From Streptomyces fuscichromogenes (GTDB taxonomy: Bacteria; Actinomycetota; Actinomycetes; Streptomycetales; Streptomycetaceae), in assembly GCF_014645815.1 (NCBI RefSeq), contig NZ_BMML01000008.1, forward strand, positions 62,001 through 126,000: a stretch of 64,000 bases of DNA, in the 5' to 3' direction. Made by a program: the position numbers and the translations under genes. The notes beneath the pieces are model-generated. The model saw only the letters and a list, made by a program, of their open reading frames with translations. It did not search any database and had not been told where the DNA came from. Each line of letters begins with the position of its first letter. The first letter of the stretch is position 1. This document shows, in pieces, positions 16,593 through 25,972 of this stretch.

Positions 16593-16624
16593 GATTTCCA
16601 ACTCCCTACAGAGTCAATTAAGGG

Positions 16625-17425
16625 CTATGCCTTTTGCCTGTTGCGGCGGTTGTTGACGAGCATCGACGCCAGCACGAACAGTACGGCGACCAGGAACATG
16701 GCCGTACCGATGACGTTGATCTGAACGGGCGTACCGCGCTGTGCCGAACCCCAGACGAACATGGGGAAGGTGACGGTGGAGCCGGCGTTGAAATTGGTGA
16801 TGATGAAATCGTCGAAGGAGAGCGCGAAGGAGAGCAGCGCGCCCGCCGCGATCCCGGGGGCCGCGATGGGGAGGGTGACCCTGACGAACGTCTGCACCGG
16901 TCCGGCGTAGAGGTCCCGGGCCGCCTCCTCCAGGCGCGGGTCCATCGACATCACGCGCGCCTTGACCGCGGTGACGACGAAGCTGAGGCAGAACATGATG
17001 TGGGCGATCAGGATGGTGTAGAAGCCCAGCTGGGCGCCCATGTTGAGGAACAGGGTGAGCAGCGAGGCCGCCATGACGACCTCGGGCATCGCCATCGGCA
17101 GGAAGATCAGCGAGTTCACGGCGCCGCGGGCGCGGAAGCGGTAGCGGACCAGCGCGAAGGCGATCATCGTGCCGAGCACGGTGGCGCCGATCGTCGCCAG
17201 GGTGGCGATCCGGAGGCTGATCGAGAGCGAGCCGCACATGTCGGCGACGCCGCACGGCTGCTTCCAGGCGTCGAGCGAGAACTGCTGCCATTCGTAGTTG
17301 AAGCGCCCCTTCGGTTTGTTGAAGGAGAACACCGTGACGATGACGTTCGGAAGCAGCAGATATCCGAGGGTCAGCAGTCCCGCGATGACGACGAGACGTT
17401 TCTTGAACCAGTTGACGACGGGCAT
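16625..17425 (-). CDS. potC: Polyamine ABC transporter permease PotC
   Basis: 266 aa with six predicted membrane segments. The EAA loop that contacts the ATPase reads EEAARDLYAGPVQTFVRVTLP. Its start codon directly abuts the potB stop (TAA-ATG), so the two are translationally coupled. It forms the channel of the spermidine/putrescine importer with PotB. Confidence 0.92.
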   Translation of the reverse strand: MPVVNWFKKRLVVIAGLLTLGYLLLPNVIVTVFSFNKPKGRFNYEWQQFSLDAWKQPCGVADMCGSLSISLRIATLATIGATVLGTMIAFALVRYRFRARGAVNSLIFLPMAMPEVVMAASLLTLFLNMGAQLGFYTILIAHIMFCLSFVVTAVKARVMSMDPRLEEAARDLYAGPVQTFVRVTLPIAAPGIAAGALLSFALSFDDFIITNFNAGSTVTFPMFVWGSAQRGTPVQINVIGTAMFLVAVLFVLASMLVNNRRNRQKA

Positions 17426-18357
17426 TTAGACCAGATCCTCCGTCCCGGACCGGCGAATGTAGATCGTGACCATGGCGAGGATCGCGGCCATGAGGATGAA
17501 GGACAGCGCGGCCGCCGTCGGATAGTCGAGAATCCGCAGGAACTGCGTCTGGATCACGTTTCCGATCATGCGGGTGTCGGTCGAGCCGAGGAGTTCGGCG
17601 TTGACGTAGTCACCGGCCGCCGGGATGAAGGTCAGCAGCGTGCCGGAGACCACGCCCGGCATCGACAGCGGGAAGGTGACCTTCCGGAACGTCGTCCACG
17701 GCTTGGCGTACAGGTCGCCGGCGGCCTCGTGCAGCCGTCCGTCGATCCGCTCCAGCGAGGTGTAGAGCGGCAGGATCATGAACGGCAGGAAGTTGTACGT
17801 CAGACCGCACACCACCGCCAGCGGGGTGGCGAGGACACGGTCGCCGGCCGTCCAGCCGAGGAAGTCGGTGACGCTCAGGATGTGCAGCGAGTTCAGGACG
17901 TGCACGACCGGGCCGTTGTCGGCGAGGATCGTCTTCCAGGCCAGGGTGCGGATCAGGAAGCTGGTGAAGAACGGCGCGATCACCAGGATCATGATCAGGT
18001 TGCGCCAGCGCCCGGCGCGGAAGGCGATCAGGTACGCCAGCGGGTAGCCGAGCAGCAGGCACAGGACGGTGGCCGCGGCGGCGTAGAAGACGGACCTGAG
18101 GAACTGCGGCCAGTACTCGCTCAGCGCGTCCCAGTAGGTCGCGAAGTGCCAGGTGACCTTGTAGCCCTCTTCCAGGGAGCCCGTCTGGATCGACGTGGAC
18201 CCCTGGTAGATCATCGGCAGCGCGAAGAAGACGACCAGCCAGAGGATGCCGGGCAGCAGCAGCCAGTAGGGGGTCCACCTGCCGCGCCTGCGCGCGGGCT
18301 TCTTCGTCTCGGGTTCGGCGGGCGCCAGCGGCGGCGGCGCCTCGGAGAGCGTGGCCA

Positions 18358-18358
<1 letters not shown>
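17426..18358 (-). CDS. potB: Polyamine ABC transporter permease PotB
   Basis: 310 aa. A proline- and lysine-rich cytoplasmic N terminus is followed by six membrane segments and the EAA loop HEAAGDLYAKPWTTFRKVTFP. The ATG overlaps the potA stop by one base (TGATG). The other half of the PotABCD channel. A longer frame upstream is only the potA gene in another frame. Confidence 0.92.
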
Positions 18359-19503
<1,145 letters not shown>

Positions 19504-19510
19504 GGTGTCG

Positions 19511-20746
19511 TCACGCCCCTGTGAGCTTCGCGAACTTCTGCTGGTAGGCCGTCTCTTCCTTCGAGCTCAGGGAGCGGAAGGCGCGGGACTTGGCCTGCAT
19601 GGCCTTGTCGGGAACGATCAGCGGGTTGCTGGCCGCCGACTTGTCGATCTTGGCGAGGTACGGCTGCACGTCCGCGACCGGGCTGACGTAGTTGATGTAG
19701 GCGGCGAGTTCCGCGGCCTGCTGGGGCTCGTAGTAGTAGTCGATGAGCCGCTCGGCGTTCGTCTTGTGGCGCGCCTTGTTGGGGATCAGCATGTTGTCGG
19801 TCGACGTCATGTAGCCGCTGGCCGGGATGACGTAGTCGACGTCCGGGTTGTCGGCCTGGAGCTGCACGATGTCGCCGCCCCAGGCGACGCAGGCGGCCAG
19901 GTCGCCCTTGCTGAGGTCCGAGGTGTAGTCGTTGCCGGTGAAGCGGCGGATCTGCCCCTTGTCGACGGCCTTCTGGAGCCGGGCGATCACCGAGTCGTAG
20001 TTGTCGTCGGTGAAGGTCGCCGGGTCGATGCCCATGTCGAGCATGGTCATGCCGACGGTGTCGCGCATCTCCGTGAGCAGGCCGACGCGGCCCTTGAGCG
20101 CGGGGTTGTCGAGCAGGTCGGAGACCGACTTCACCTCGACGCCGTTCAGTGCCTTCTTGTTGAAGGCGACGACCGTCGAGATGCCCTGCCAGGGGTAGGA
20201 GTAGGCCCGGCCCGGGTCCCAGTCGGGGGCGCGGAACTGGTCCGACAGGTTGGCGAAGGCGTGCGGCAGGTTGGACGCGTCGAGTTTCTGGACGTAGCCG
20301 AGCCTGATCATGCGGGCGGCCAGCCAGTCGGTGAGGACGATCAGGTCCCGGCCGGTGTCCTGGCCGGCGGCGAGCTGCGGCTGGATCTTGCCGAAGAACT
20401 CGTCGTTGTCGTTGATGTCCTCGGTGTACTTCACCGTGATGCCGGTCCGCTTGCGGAACGCGTCAAGGGTCGGGTGCTTCTTCCCGCTGTCGTCGACGTC
20501 GATGTACTCGGGCCAGTTGGAGAAGTTGACGACCTTCTCCGTGGCCGAGTGGTCGTCGGCGGAGACCCCGCCCTGGGACTTGCCGGCCGCGGGGATGCCG
20601 CAGGCGCTCAGCGCCCCGACGCCGCCCACCGCGAGCGCGCCGCCCAGGAACGACCGGCGGGCCAGGGCGGCCCGGCCGGTGCGGAGGCTCTGCCGGATGG
20701 CGGCCAGTTCGACCGGGGTCGGGCGGTCGGGCTCGTACTGCCTCAT
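19511..20746 (-). CDS. potD: Polyamine-binding lipoprotein PotD
   Basis: 411 aa. The N terminus has a twin-arginine-like ARRSFLGGA and the lipobox LSACG. The mature protein carries the PotD/PotF pattern VVNFSNWPEYIDVDD, YTEDINDNDEFFGKI and GDIVQLQADNPDVDYVIP. It captures spermidine or putrescine outside the membrane. The gap to the upstream dehydrogenase gene is 55 bases. It is clearly paralogous to the protein at 61139-62332. Confidence 0.93.
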   Translation of the reverse strand: MRQYEPDRPTPVELAAIRQSLRTGRAALARRSFLGGALAVGGVGALSACGIPAAGKSQGGVSADDHSATEKVVNFSNWPEYIDVDDSGKKHPTLDAFRKRTGITVKYTEDINDNDEFFGKIQPQLAAGQDTGRDLIVLTDWLAARMIRLGYVQKLDASNLPHAFANLSDQFRAPDWDPGRAYSYPWQGISTVVAFNKKALNGVEVKSVSDLLDNPALKGRVGLLTEMRDTVGMTMLDMGIDPATFTDDNYDSVIARLQKAVDKGQIRRFTGNDYTSDLSKGDLAACVAWGGDIVQLQADNPDVDYVIPASGYMTSTDNMLIPNKARHKTNAERLIDYYYEPQQAAELAAYINYVSPVADVQPYLAKIDKSAASNPLIVPDKAMQAKSRAFRSLSSKEETAYQQKFAKLTGA

Positions 20747-20801
20747 GCGCTTGATGCCCTTTCGGGAAGGGGGCCGCCGTGACGAACGGCCGATGATCTG
20801 A

Positions 20802-22337
20802 CTATCGGTCCCCGAAGATCGTGCGGTGCCAGTCCTTCCGCGCCACCGCCGTATTGTCGAACATTACGTGCTTGACCTGGGTGTACTCCTCGAACGAGTA
20901 CGTCGACATGTCCTTGCCGAAGCCGGACGCCTTGTAGCCGCCGTGCGGCATCTCGCTGATGATCGGAATGTGGTCGTTGACCCACACGCACCCCGCCTTG
21001 ATCTCGCGGGTCGCGCGGTTCGCCCGGTAGACGCCGCTGGTCCACGCGGAGGCGGCCAGACCGTACGGGGTGTCGTTGGCCAGCCGGATGCCCTCATCAT
21101 CACTGTCGAACGGCAGAACGACCAGCACGGGGCCGAAGATCTCGGACTGGACGATCTCGCTGTCCTGCGGGGCGTCCGCGATCAGGGTGGGCCGGTAGTA
21201 CGCGCCGCTCTTCAGCTCGTCCTGCGGCGGCTCGCCGCCGGTCACCACGCGCGCGTAGCCGCGCGCCCGCTCCACGAACCCGGCGACCCGGTCCCGCTGG
21301 GCGTGCGAGATCAGCGGCCCGAGATCGGTACCGGGAGCGAACGGGTCCCCCAGCCGCACCGTCTCCATCAGGGCGGCCGTCCCCTCCACGAACGCCTCGT
21401 AGAGCGGCCGCTGCACGTACGCGCGCGTGGCGGCGGTGCAGTCCTGCCCGGTGTTGATCAGTGCCCCGGCGACGGCCCCGTTGACGGCCGCCTCCAGATA
21501 CGCGTCGTCGAAGACCACGAACGGCGCCTTGCCGCCGAGCTCCAGGTGGAGCCGCTTGACGGTCGCGGTGGCGACCTCGGCGACCCGCTTGCCGACACCG
21601 GTGGACCCGGTGAAGGAGGTCATGGCGACGTCGGGGTGCCCGACGAGGTGCTCACCGGCCTCCCGCCCCGTGCCGGTGACGATGTTGATGACACCGTCCG
21701 GGACACCGGCGAGCGTGGCGGCCTCGGCGAACAGCAGCGAGGTCAGCGGGGTCAGCTCGGCCGGCTTGAGCACGATGGTGTTGCCGGCGGCGATCGCCGG
21801 AAGGATCTTCCAGGCGGCCATCTGGAGGGGGTAGTTCCAGGGCGCGATGGAGCCGACGACGCCGATGGGCTCGCGGCGGACGTACGAGGTGTGGTCACCG
21901 GAGTACTCGGCGGCCGCCTGCCCCTGGAGGTGCCGGGCCGCCCCCGCGAAGAACGCGGTGTTGTCGATGGTCCCCGGTACGTCGAACTCGCGCGTGAGCT
22001 TCAGCGGCTTGCCGCACTGGAGGGACTCGGCGCGGGCGAACTCCTCGGCACGGTCGGCGAGCACGGCGGCGAACCGGTGCAGCACGTCCGACCGCTCGCC
22101 GGGGGTGGTCCCGGCCCAGCCCGGGAAGGCGTCCCGCGCGGCGGCCACGGCCCGGTCGACGTCCTCGGTGCCGGCCAGCTCGTACGTGTACACGTCCGCG
22201 CCGGTGGCCGGGTCGACGACGGCGTGCGTACGGCCCGACGTGCCCTTGGCGAACCGTCCCGCGATGTACTGCGCGCCGCCCGCGAGCCGCTCCTGCGCGG
22301 GGAAGGTCTCCGGGGTGGCGGTGCCCGGGTTGTCCAT
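20802..22337 (-). CDS. Aldehyde dehydrogenase, gamma-aminobutyraldehyde/betaine-aldehyde type
   Basis: 511 aa, ATG with GGAGGAG nearby. Catalytic Cys lies in NTGQDCTAATR and the general base in LELGGKAPFVVFDD. The C-terminal GGYKASGFGKDMSTYSFEEYTQVKHV is characteristic of PuuC/PatD/BetB-like enzymes. As first gene of the polyamine operon it likely converts the aldehyde made by the FAD oxidase, or 4-aminobutyraldehyde, to the acid and thereby feeds GabT. Substrate choice within this group cannot be read from sequence. Confidence 0.88.
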   Translation of the reverse strand: MDNPGTATPETFPAQERLAGGAQYIAGRFAKGTSGRTHAVVDPATGADVYTYELAGTEDVDRAVAAARDAFPGWAGTTPGERSDVLHRFAAVLADRAEEFARAESLQCGKPLKLTREFDVPGTIDNTAFFAGAARHLQGQAAAEYSGDHTSYVRREPIGVVGSIAPWNYPLQMAAWKILPAIAAGNTIVLKPAELTPLTSLLFAEAATLAGVPDGVINIVTGTGREAGEHLVGHPDVAMTSFTGSTGVGKRVAEVATATVKRLHLELGGKAPFVVFDDAYLEAAVNGAVAGALINTGQDCTAATRAYVQRPLYEAFVEGTAALMETVRLGDPFAPGTDLGPLISHAQRDRVAGFVERARGYARVVTGGEPPQDELKSGAYYRPTLIADAPQDSEIVQSEIFGPVLVVLPFDSDDEGIRLANDTPYGLAASAWTSGVYRANRATREIKAGCVWVNDHIPIISEMPHGGYKASGFGKDMSTYSFEEYTQVKHVMFDNTAVARKDWHRTIFGDR

Positions 22338-22401
22338 GTCGCTTCTCCTCCGCCGTCACCCCGCCCCGAGAGGCGGGTGGCGTAGCTCCAGCTCGATTTG
22401 A

Positions 22402-22451
22402 CTGCCGATCCTGGCAGAGCAAGGGGCGACCAACAAGTGATTCCGTTGTTG
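22402..22451 (-). promoter_or_regulatory. Two inverted repeats in the promoter region of the polyamine operon
   Basis: CTGCC-N6-GGCAG (22402-22417) and CAACAA-N9-TTGTTG (22431-22451) lie 65-115 bases upstream of the dehydrogenase ATG. They are candidate operators; the regulator is unknown. Confidence 0.35.
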
Positions 22452-22522
22452 CCTTTTGGTTACGCGACGGAATCTGTCGACCAGGTGTCGAGTCGGCAGG
22501 GAAAAGGCAGGACGGAGTGTCA

Positions 22523-23119
22523 GTGGTGGCTGCCAGACTGGCGTGCATGGCGAAGATCGATTCTGTGGAGGCCCTGATCAGGGCGGTCCAGGCGGGGGCC
22601 AGGATCAGGTACCTGCACTTCTGGGGACACCGGCCGCGGCCGGACGGGCAGGTCTCGGCGAGCTGCCTGAGCCAGTGGTGGCCGTCACGCTTCGTGGTCG
22701 ACGGGGTGGAGTACGCGACCGCGGAGCACTGGATGATGGCGGGAAAGGCCCGGCTCTTCGGGGACGCGGAGGCGGAGCGCGCGGTCCTGGCCTCGGCACA
22801 CCCCGCCGAGGCGAAGAAGGCGGGCCGCCTGGTCCGGGGCTTCGACGAGGCGATATGGGAGAGGGAGCGGCTGCGCATCGTCACCGAGGGCAGCGTGCAC
22901 AAGTTCGCTGCCGACGCCGGGCTACGGACCTTCCTGCTGGCGACCGGCGACCGGGTCCTGGTGGAGGCGAGCCCGGTGGACCGGGTGTGGGGCATCGGCC
23001 TGGCGGCGACGGACGCGGGCGCGGAGGATCCGGCGCGGTGGAGGGGGCTGAACCTGCTGGGGTTCGCGTTGATGGAGGCGCGGGCCCGCTTGGCGGCAGG
23101 CGGAACTGGTCCCACCTGA
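22523..23119 (+). CDS. NADAR (YbiA/DUF1768) family protein
   Basis: 198 aa from the GTG at 22523, which has GGAG five bases upstream; GTG 22517 and ATG 22547 are alternatives. The NADAR signature is clear: LHFWGH, LSQWWPSRFVVDGVEYATAEHWMMAGKA (two blocks), VEASPVDRVWGIGL and RGLNLLGFALMEAR. Family members act on riboflavin intermediates or cleave N-glycosidic bonds of ADP-ribose-type conjugates. It stands alone here, divergent from the polyamine operon, with no obvious partner. Activity is inferred only from the family. Confidence 0.85.
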   Translation: MVAARLACMAKIDSVEALIRAVQAGARIRYLHFWGHRPRPDGQVSASCLSQWWPSRFVVDGVEYATAEHWMMAGKARLFGDAEAERAVLASAHPAEAKKAGRLVRGFDEAIWERERLRIVTEGSVHKFAADAGLRTFLLATGDRVLVEASPVDRVWGIGLAATDAGAEDPARWRGLNLLGFALMEARARLAAGGTGPT

Positions 23120-23182
23120 AAAGGGGCGCGGGGCTGATTCGAAGTGCGGCTCCGCCGCGTGGGCGCGACCGGCCCCCGACCA
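23120..23182. repeat. GGGGCGCGGGG-type intergenic repeat, copy B
   Basis: AAGGGGCGCGGGGCTG (23120-23135) is followed by TGCGGCTCCGCCGCGTGGGC and a GACC-rich tail. The same order and wording are seen at 25903-25965. It lies between convergent genes, where it could act as a terminator in both directions. Confidence 0.6.
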
Positions 23183-23203
23183 CCCGCACCCGAACGACGA
23201 CCT

Positions 23204-23935
23204 TTATCGGCTCCCCCGGCTCCCCGCCACCACGATCAGCGTGATGAACGCCGCGGCGAGCACCAGCCCCGCCGACCCGCAGATGATCCCCGCGAGCGCC
23301 TGCCCACCGTTCGTCGCCGTCCCGCGCTTCACCCTGGCCCGCCCGATCGACCCGAACACGATGGCCAGCACCCCCATCACCAACGCGACCGGCGCCAGGC
23401 AGAACCCGATCGCACTGATGATCCCGGTCACCATGCTCGCCGTCCCCAGCCCGTTGTCGGGCGCCCGCTGCATGCCGGGCCAGCCGCCGTACCCCCCGGG
23501 CCCGGCCGCCGGATACGACGGCAGCGGCTGCCCGGGGTAGCCGTACCCCGGCACCGGGGCGCCGGGAGCGGGGGCGCCGGGGTAGCCGTACGGGACCGGC
23601 CCCGGCCCGTTCGGGGCGATCGGCGGTGGCGGCACCGCCGCAGTCCGCGGCTGCGTCGCGGCGGGCGGCGCGTAGGGGTTGGGCGCCGGCGCGGCCGGGT
23701 CCGGGGCCGCGAAGGGGTTCGCCGGCGGAGCCGGTGGCGTGTCGGACGGCGCGGCGAAGGGGTTGGCCCGGCTCTGTGCCGGTGCGTCCGCGGAGCCGTC
23801 CGGCCCCGGCGGCGCAGCGACCGTCCACCGGTCATGGACCGACGGCGGCACCACCGGCGCCGCCGCTCCGGCCCCCGCCCCCTCGGCGGCCTTGTCCAGC
23901 CGTACCTTCGGAGCCTCCGGCGTCTCGTCAGCCAT
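23204..23935 (-). CDS. Proline-rich DUF4190-type membrane protein
   Basis: 243 aa from MADETPEAPKVRL; GAGGGGAC lies upstream. The first ~165 residues are Pro/Ala/Gly-rich with repeated NPFAAP/NPYAPP units. The C-terminal 70 residues hold two membrane segments separated by GRARVKRGTATNGGQALAG, the typical DUF4190 pattern. Such proteins are common in actinobacteria; no function is established. Monocistronic, convergent with the NADAR gene. Confidence 0.75.
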   Translation of the reverse strand: MADETPEAPKVRLDKAAEGAGAGAAAPVVPPSVHDRWTVAAPPGPDGSADAPAQSRANPFAAPSDTPPAPPANPFAAPDPAAPAPNPYAPPAATQPRTAAVPPPPIAPNGPGPVPYGYPGAPAPGAPVPGYGYPGQPLPSYPAAGPGGYGGWPGMQRAPDNGLGTASMVTGIISAIGFCLAPVALVMGVLAIVFGSIGRARVKRGTATNGGQALAGIICGSAGLVLAAAFITLIVVAGSRGSR

Positions 23936-24108
23936 CTCGCGATGTCCCCTCTCCCGACCGCATGCCGCCGTCATGCTACGGCCCGCCCCGCCGTCCACCT
24001 GCGGCCCGGCCTACGATGACCCGGAGTCACCGATCAGCCGATCACCGCGCAGGGCCCCACGGCCGTTCCCCGCCGTGGGCGGCCCGCGCCGTTCCGGGGA
24101 GGAACCCC

Positions 24109-25170
24109 TTGTCCGACCGCCACACCGAACCCGCCGCCCTGCGCGATGTGCACGCCTTCGTCGCCGGACTGCCCAAGGCCGAACTGCACGTCCACCACGT
24201 CGGCTCCGCCTCCCCCCGCATCGTGTCGGAACTGGCCGCCCGGCACCCCGACTCCAGGGTCCCGACCGACCCCGAGGCGCTGGCCGACTACTTCACGTTC
24301 ACGGACTTCGCCCACTTCATCGAGGTCTACCTCTCGGTCGTCGACCTGATCCGCACGCCCGAGGACGTACGGCTGCTCACCTACGAGGTGGCCCGCGAGC
24401 TGGCCCGCCAGCAGGTGCGCTACGCCGAGCTGACCATCACCCCGTTCTCGTCCACCCGGCGCGGGATCGACGCGCGGGCCTTCATGGACGCCATCGAGGA
24501 CGCGCGCAAGGCCGCGGAGGCGGAGTTCGGCACGGTGCTGCGCTGGTGCTTCGACATCCCCGGCGAGGCGGGGCTGGAGGCCGCCGAGGAGACGGCCCGG
24601 CTGGCGACCGACGACCGGCTCCGCCCGGAGGGCCTGGTCTCGTTCGGTCTCGGCGGCCCCGAGATCGGGGTGCCCCGGCCGCAGTTCAAGCCGTACTTCG
24701 ACCGGGCGATCGCGGCCGGTCTGCGCTCCGTCCCGCACGCGGGCGAGACCACCGGACCGGGCACGGTCTGGGACGCGCTGACCTACCTGGGCGCCGAGCG
24801 CATCGGCCACGGCACCAGCTCCGCGCAGGACCCGAAGCTCCTCGCCCACCTCGCCGAGCACCGGATCGCGCTGGAGGTGTGCCCGACCTCCAACATCGCC
24901 ACCCGTGCGGTCCGCACCCTCGCAGAGCACCCGATCAGGGACTTCGTCGACGCCGGTGTCCTGGTCACGGTCAACTCCGACGACCCGCCGATGTTCGGCA
25001 CCGACCTGAACGGCGAGTACGCGGTCGCCGCCCGCCTGCTCGGTCTCGACGAGCGCGGCATCGCGGACCTCGCGAAGAACGCCGTGGAGGCGTCCTTCCT
25101 GGACATGCCGGGCAAGGCGAGGATCTCCGCCGAGATCGACGCTTACACGAAGGCATGGCTCGCCCCCTGA
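24109..25170 (+). CDS. add: Adenosine deaminase family protein
   Basis: 353 aa from the TTG at 24109, which has GGGGAGG six bases upstream; the open frame extends far upstream over the DUF4190 gene but there it is antisense. Zinc-site motifs: ELHVHHVGSAS (HxH), VPHAGET (His plus proton donor) and VTVNSDDPPMFGTDL (Asp pair). It deaminates adenosine or a related purine nucleoside to the inosine form in the cytoplasm. The first motif has His-Val where many family members have Leu-Asp/Glu, so the exact substrate is open. Confidence 0.85.
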   Translation: MSDRHTEPAALRDVHAFVAGLPKAELHVHHVGSASPRIVSELAARHPDSRVPTDPEALADYFTFTDFAHFIEVYLSVVDLIRTPEDVRLLTYEVARELARQQVRYAELTITPFSSTRRGIDARAFMDAIEDARKAAEAEFGTVLRWCFDIPGEAGLEAAEETARLATDDRLRPEGLVSFGLGGPEIGVPRPQFKPYFDRAIAAGLRSVPHAGETTGPGTVWDALTYLGAERIGHGTSSAQDPKLLAHLAEHRIALEVCPTSNIATRAVRTLAEHPIRDFVDAGVLVTVNSDDPPMFGTDLNGEYAVAARLLGLDERGIADLAKNAVEASFLDMPGKARISAEIDAYTKAWLAP

Positions 25171-25214
25171 CGAGCCCCTGCGGAACCGCCGCCGGGCCCT
25201 GAGACCATGGGCCC

Positions 25215-25892
25215 ATGCAGACCGTGACCGCCGTGGCGCACCGCGGCGACCTCTACCGCTTCCGCGAGAACACGCTCGACTCCCTGCGTTCCGCGCTCCG
25301 CCGGGGCGCGGACGCGGTGGAGACCGACGTCCGCCTCACCCGTGACGGCGTTCCCGTGCTCCTGCACGACGAGACGCTCAAGCGGTTGTGGGGACACGAC
25401 CGCCCGCTGCACGCCCTGTCCGCGGACGAGGTGCGCGGCCTGACCGCGGGCGGTGTGCCGACCCTCGCCGAGGCGCTGGCGGCGACGGAGGGCAGCCGGG
25501 TGATGCTCGACCTGCCCGGGGAGCCGAGCGAGCGGGCGGTGGCGAGGATCGTGGCCGTGGCCCGGGAGTGCGACGCGGCGGACCGCGTCTCCTACACGGG
25601 GGACGCCATGGCGATGCTGGCGGTCCGGGCGGCTGACCCGTCCGCCGAGATCGCCCTCACTCGCAAGACGCTGGCGCCGCCCCGCCCCGCGCTCCTGGAC
25701 GCGATCCGCCCGCGCTACCTGAACCACCGCTTCAGCCTGCTCGACCCCGCCCTGGTCGAACACGTCCACCACACCGGCTACCTGGTCTCCTGCTGGACCC
25801 CGGACACCCGCCGCTCGATGCGCCGCCTGCTGGACATGAGCGTCGACTCGATCACCACCAACAGAGTGGACGTACTCAACGCCCTGCGCTGA
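25215..25892 (+). CDS. Glycerophosphodiester phosphodiesterase
   Basis: 225 aa, with the GDPD catalytic signature: AHRGDLYRFRENTLDSL, VETDVRLTRDGVPVLLHDETL. No signal peptide, so cytoplasmic. It would hydrolyse glycerophosphodiesters to glycerol-3-phosphate and an alcohol. The gene is 44 bases after the deaminase gene and may be cotranscribed. It ends at a hairpin repeat. Confidence 0.88.
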   Translation: MQTVTAVAHRGDLYRFRENTLDSLRSALRRGADAVETDVRLTRDGVPVLLHDETLKRLWGHDRPLHALSADEVRGLTAGGVPTLAEALAATEGSRVMLDLPGEPSERAVARIVAVARECDAADRVSYTGDAMAMLAVRAADPSAEIALTRKTLAPPRPALLDAIRPRYLNHRFSLLDPALVEHVHHTGYLVSCWTPDTRRSMRRLLDMSVDSITTNRVDVLNALR

Positions 25893-25965
25893 ACGCGCCC
25901 CCGAAGGGGCGCGGGGCTGTACTTGACGTGCGGCTCCGCCGCGTGGGCGCGAGCAACCCCCACCG
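25893..25965. terminator. Hairpin repeat, copy C, between convergent genes
   Basis: GCGCCCC (25895-25901) pairs with GGGGCGC (25906-25912) around CGAA, followed by the same GCGGGGCTG and TGCGGCTCCGCCGCGTGGGC blocks as copy B. It directly follows the phosphodiesterase stop. Confidence 0.7.
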
Positions 25966-25972
25966 GCCCGCG

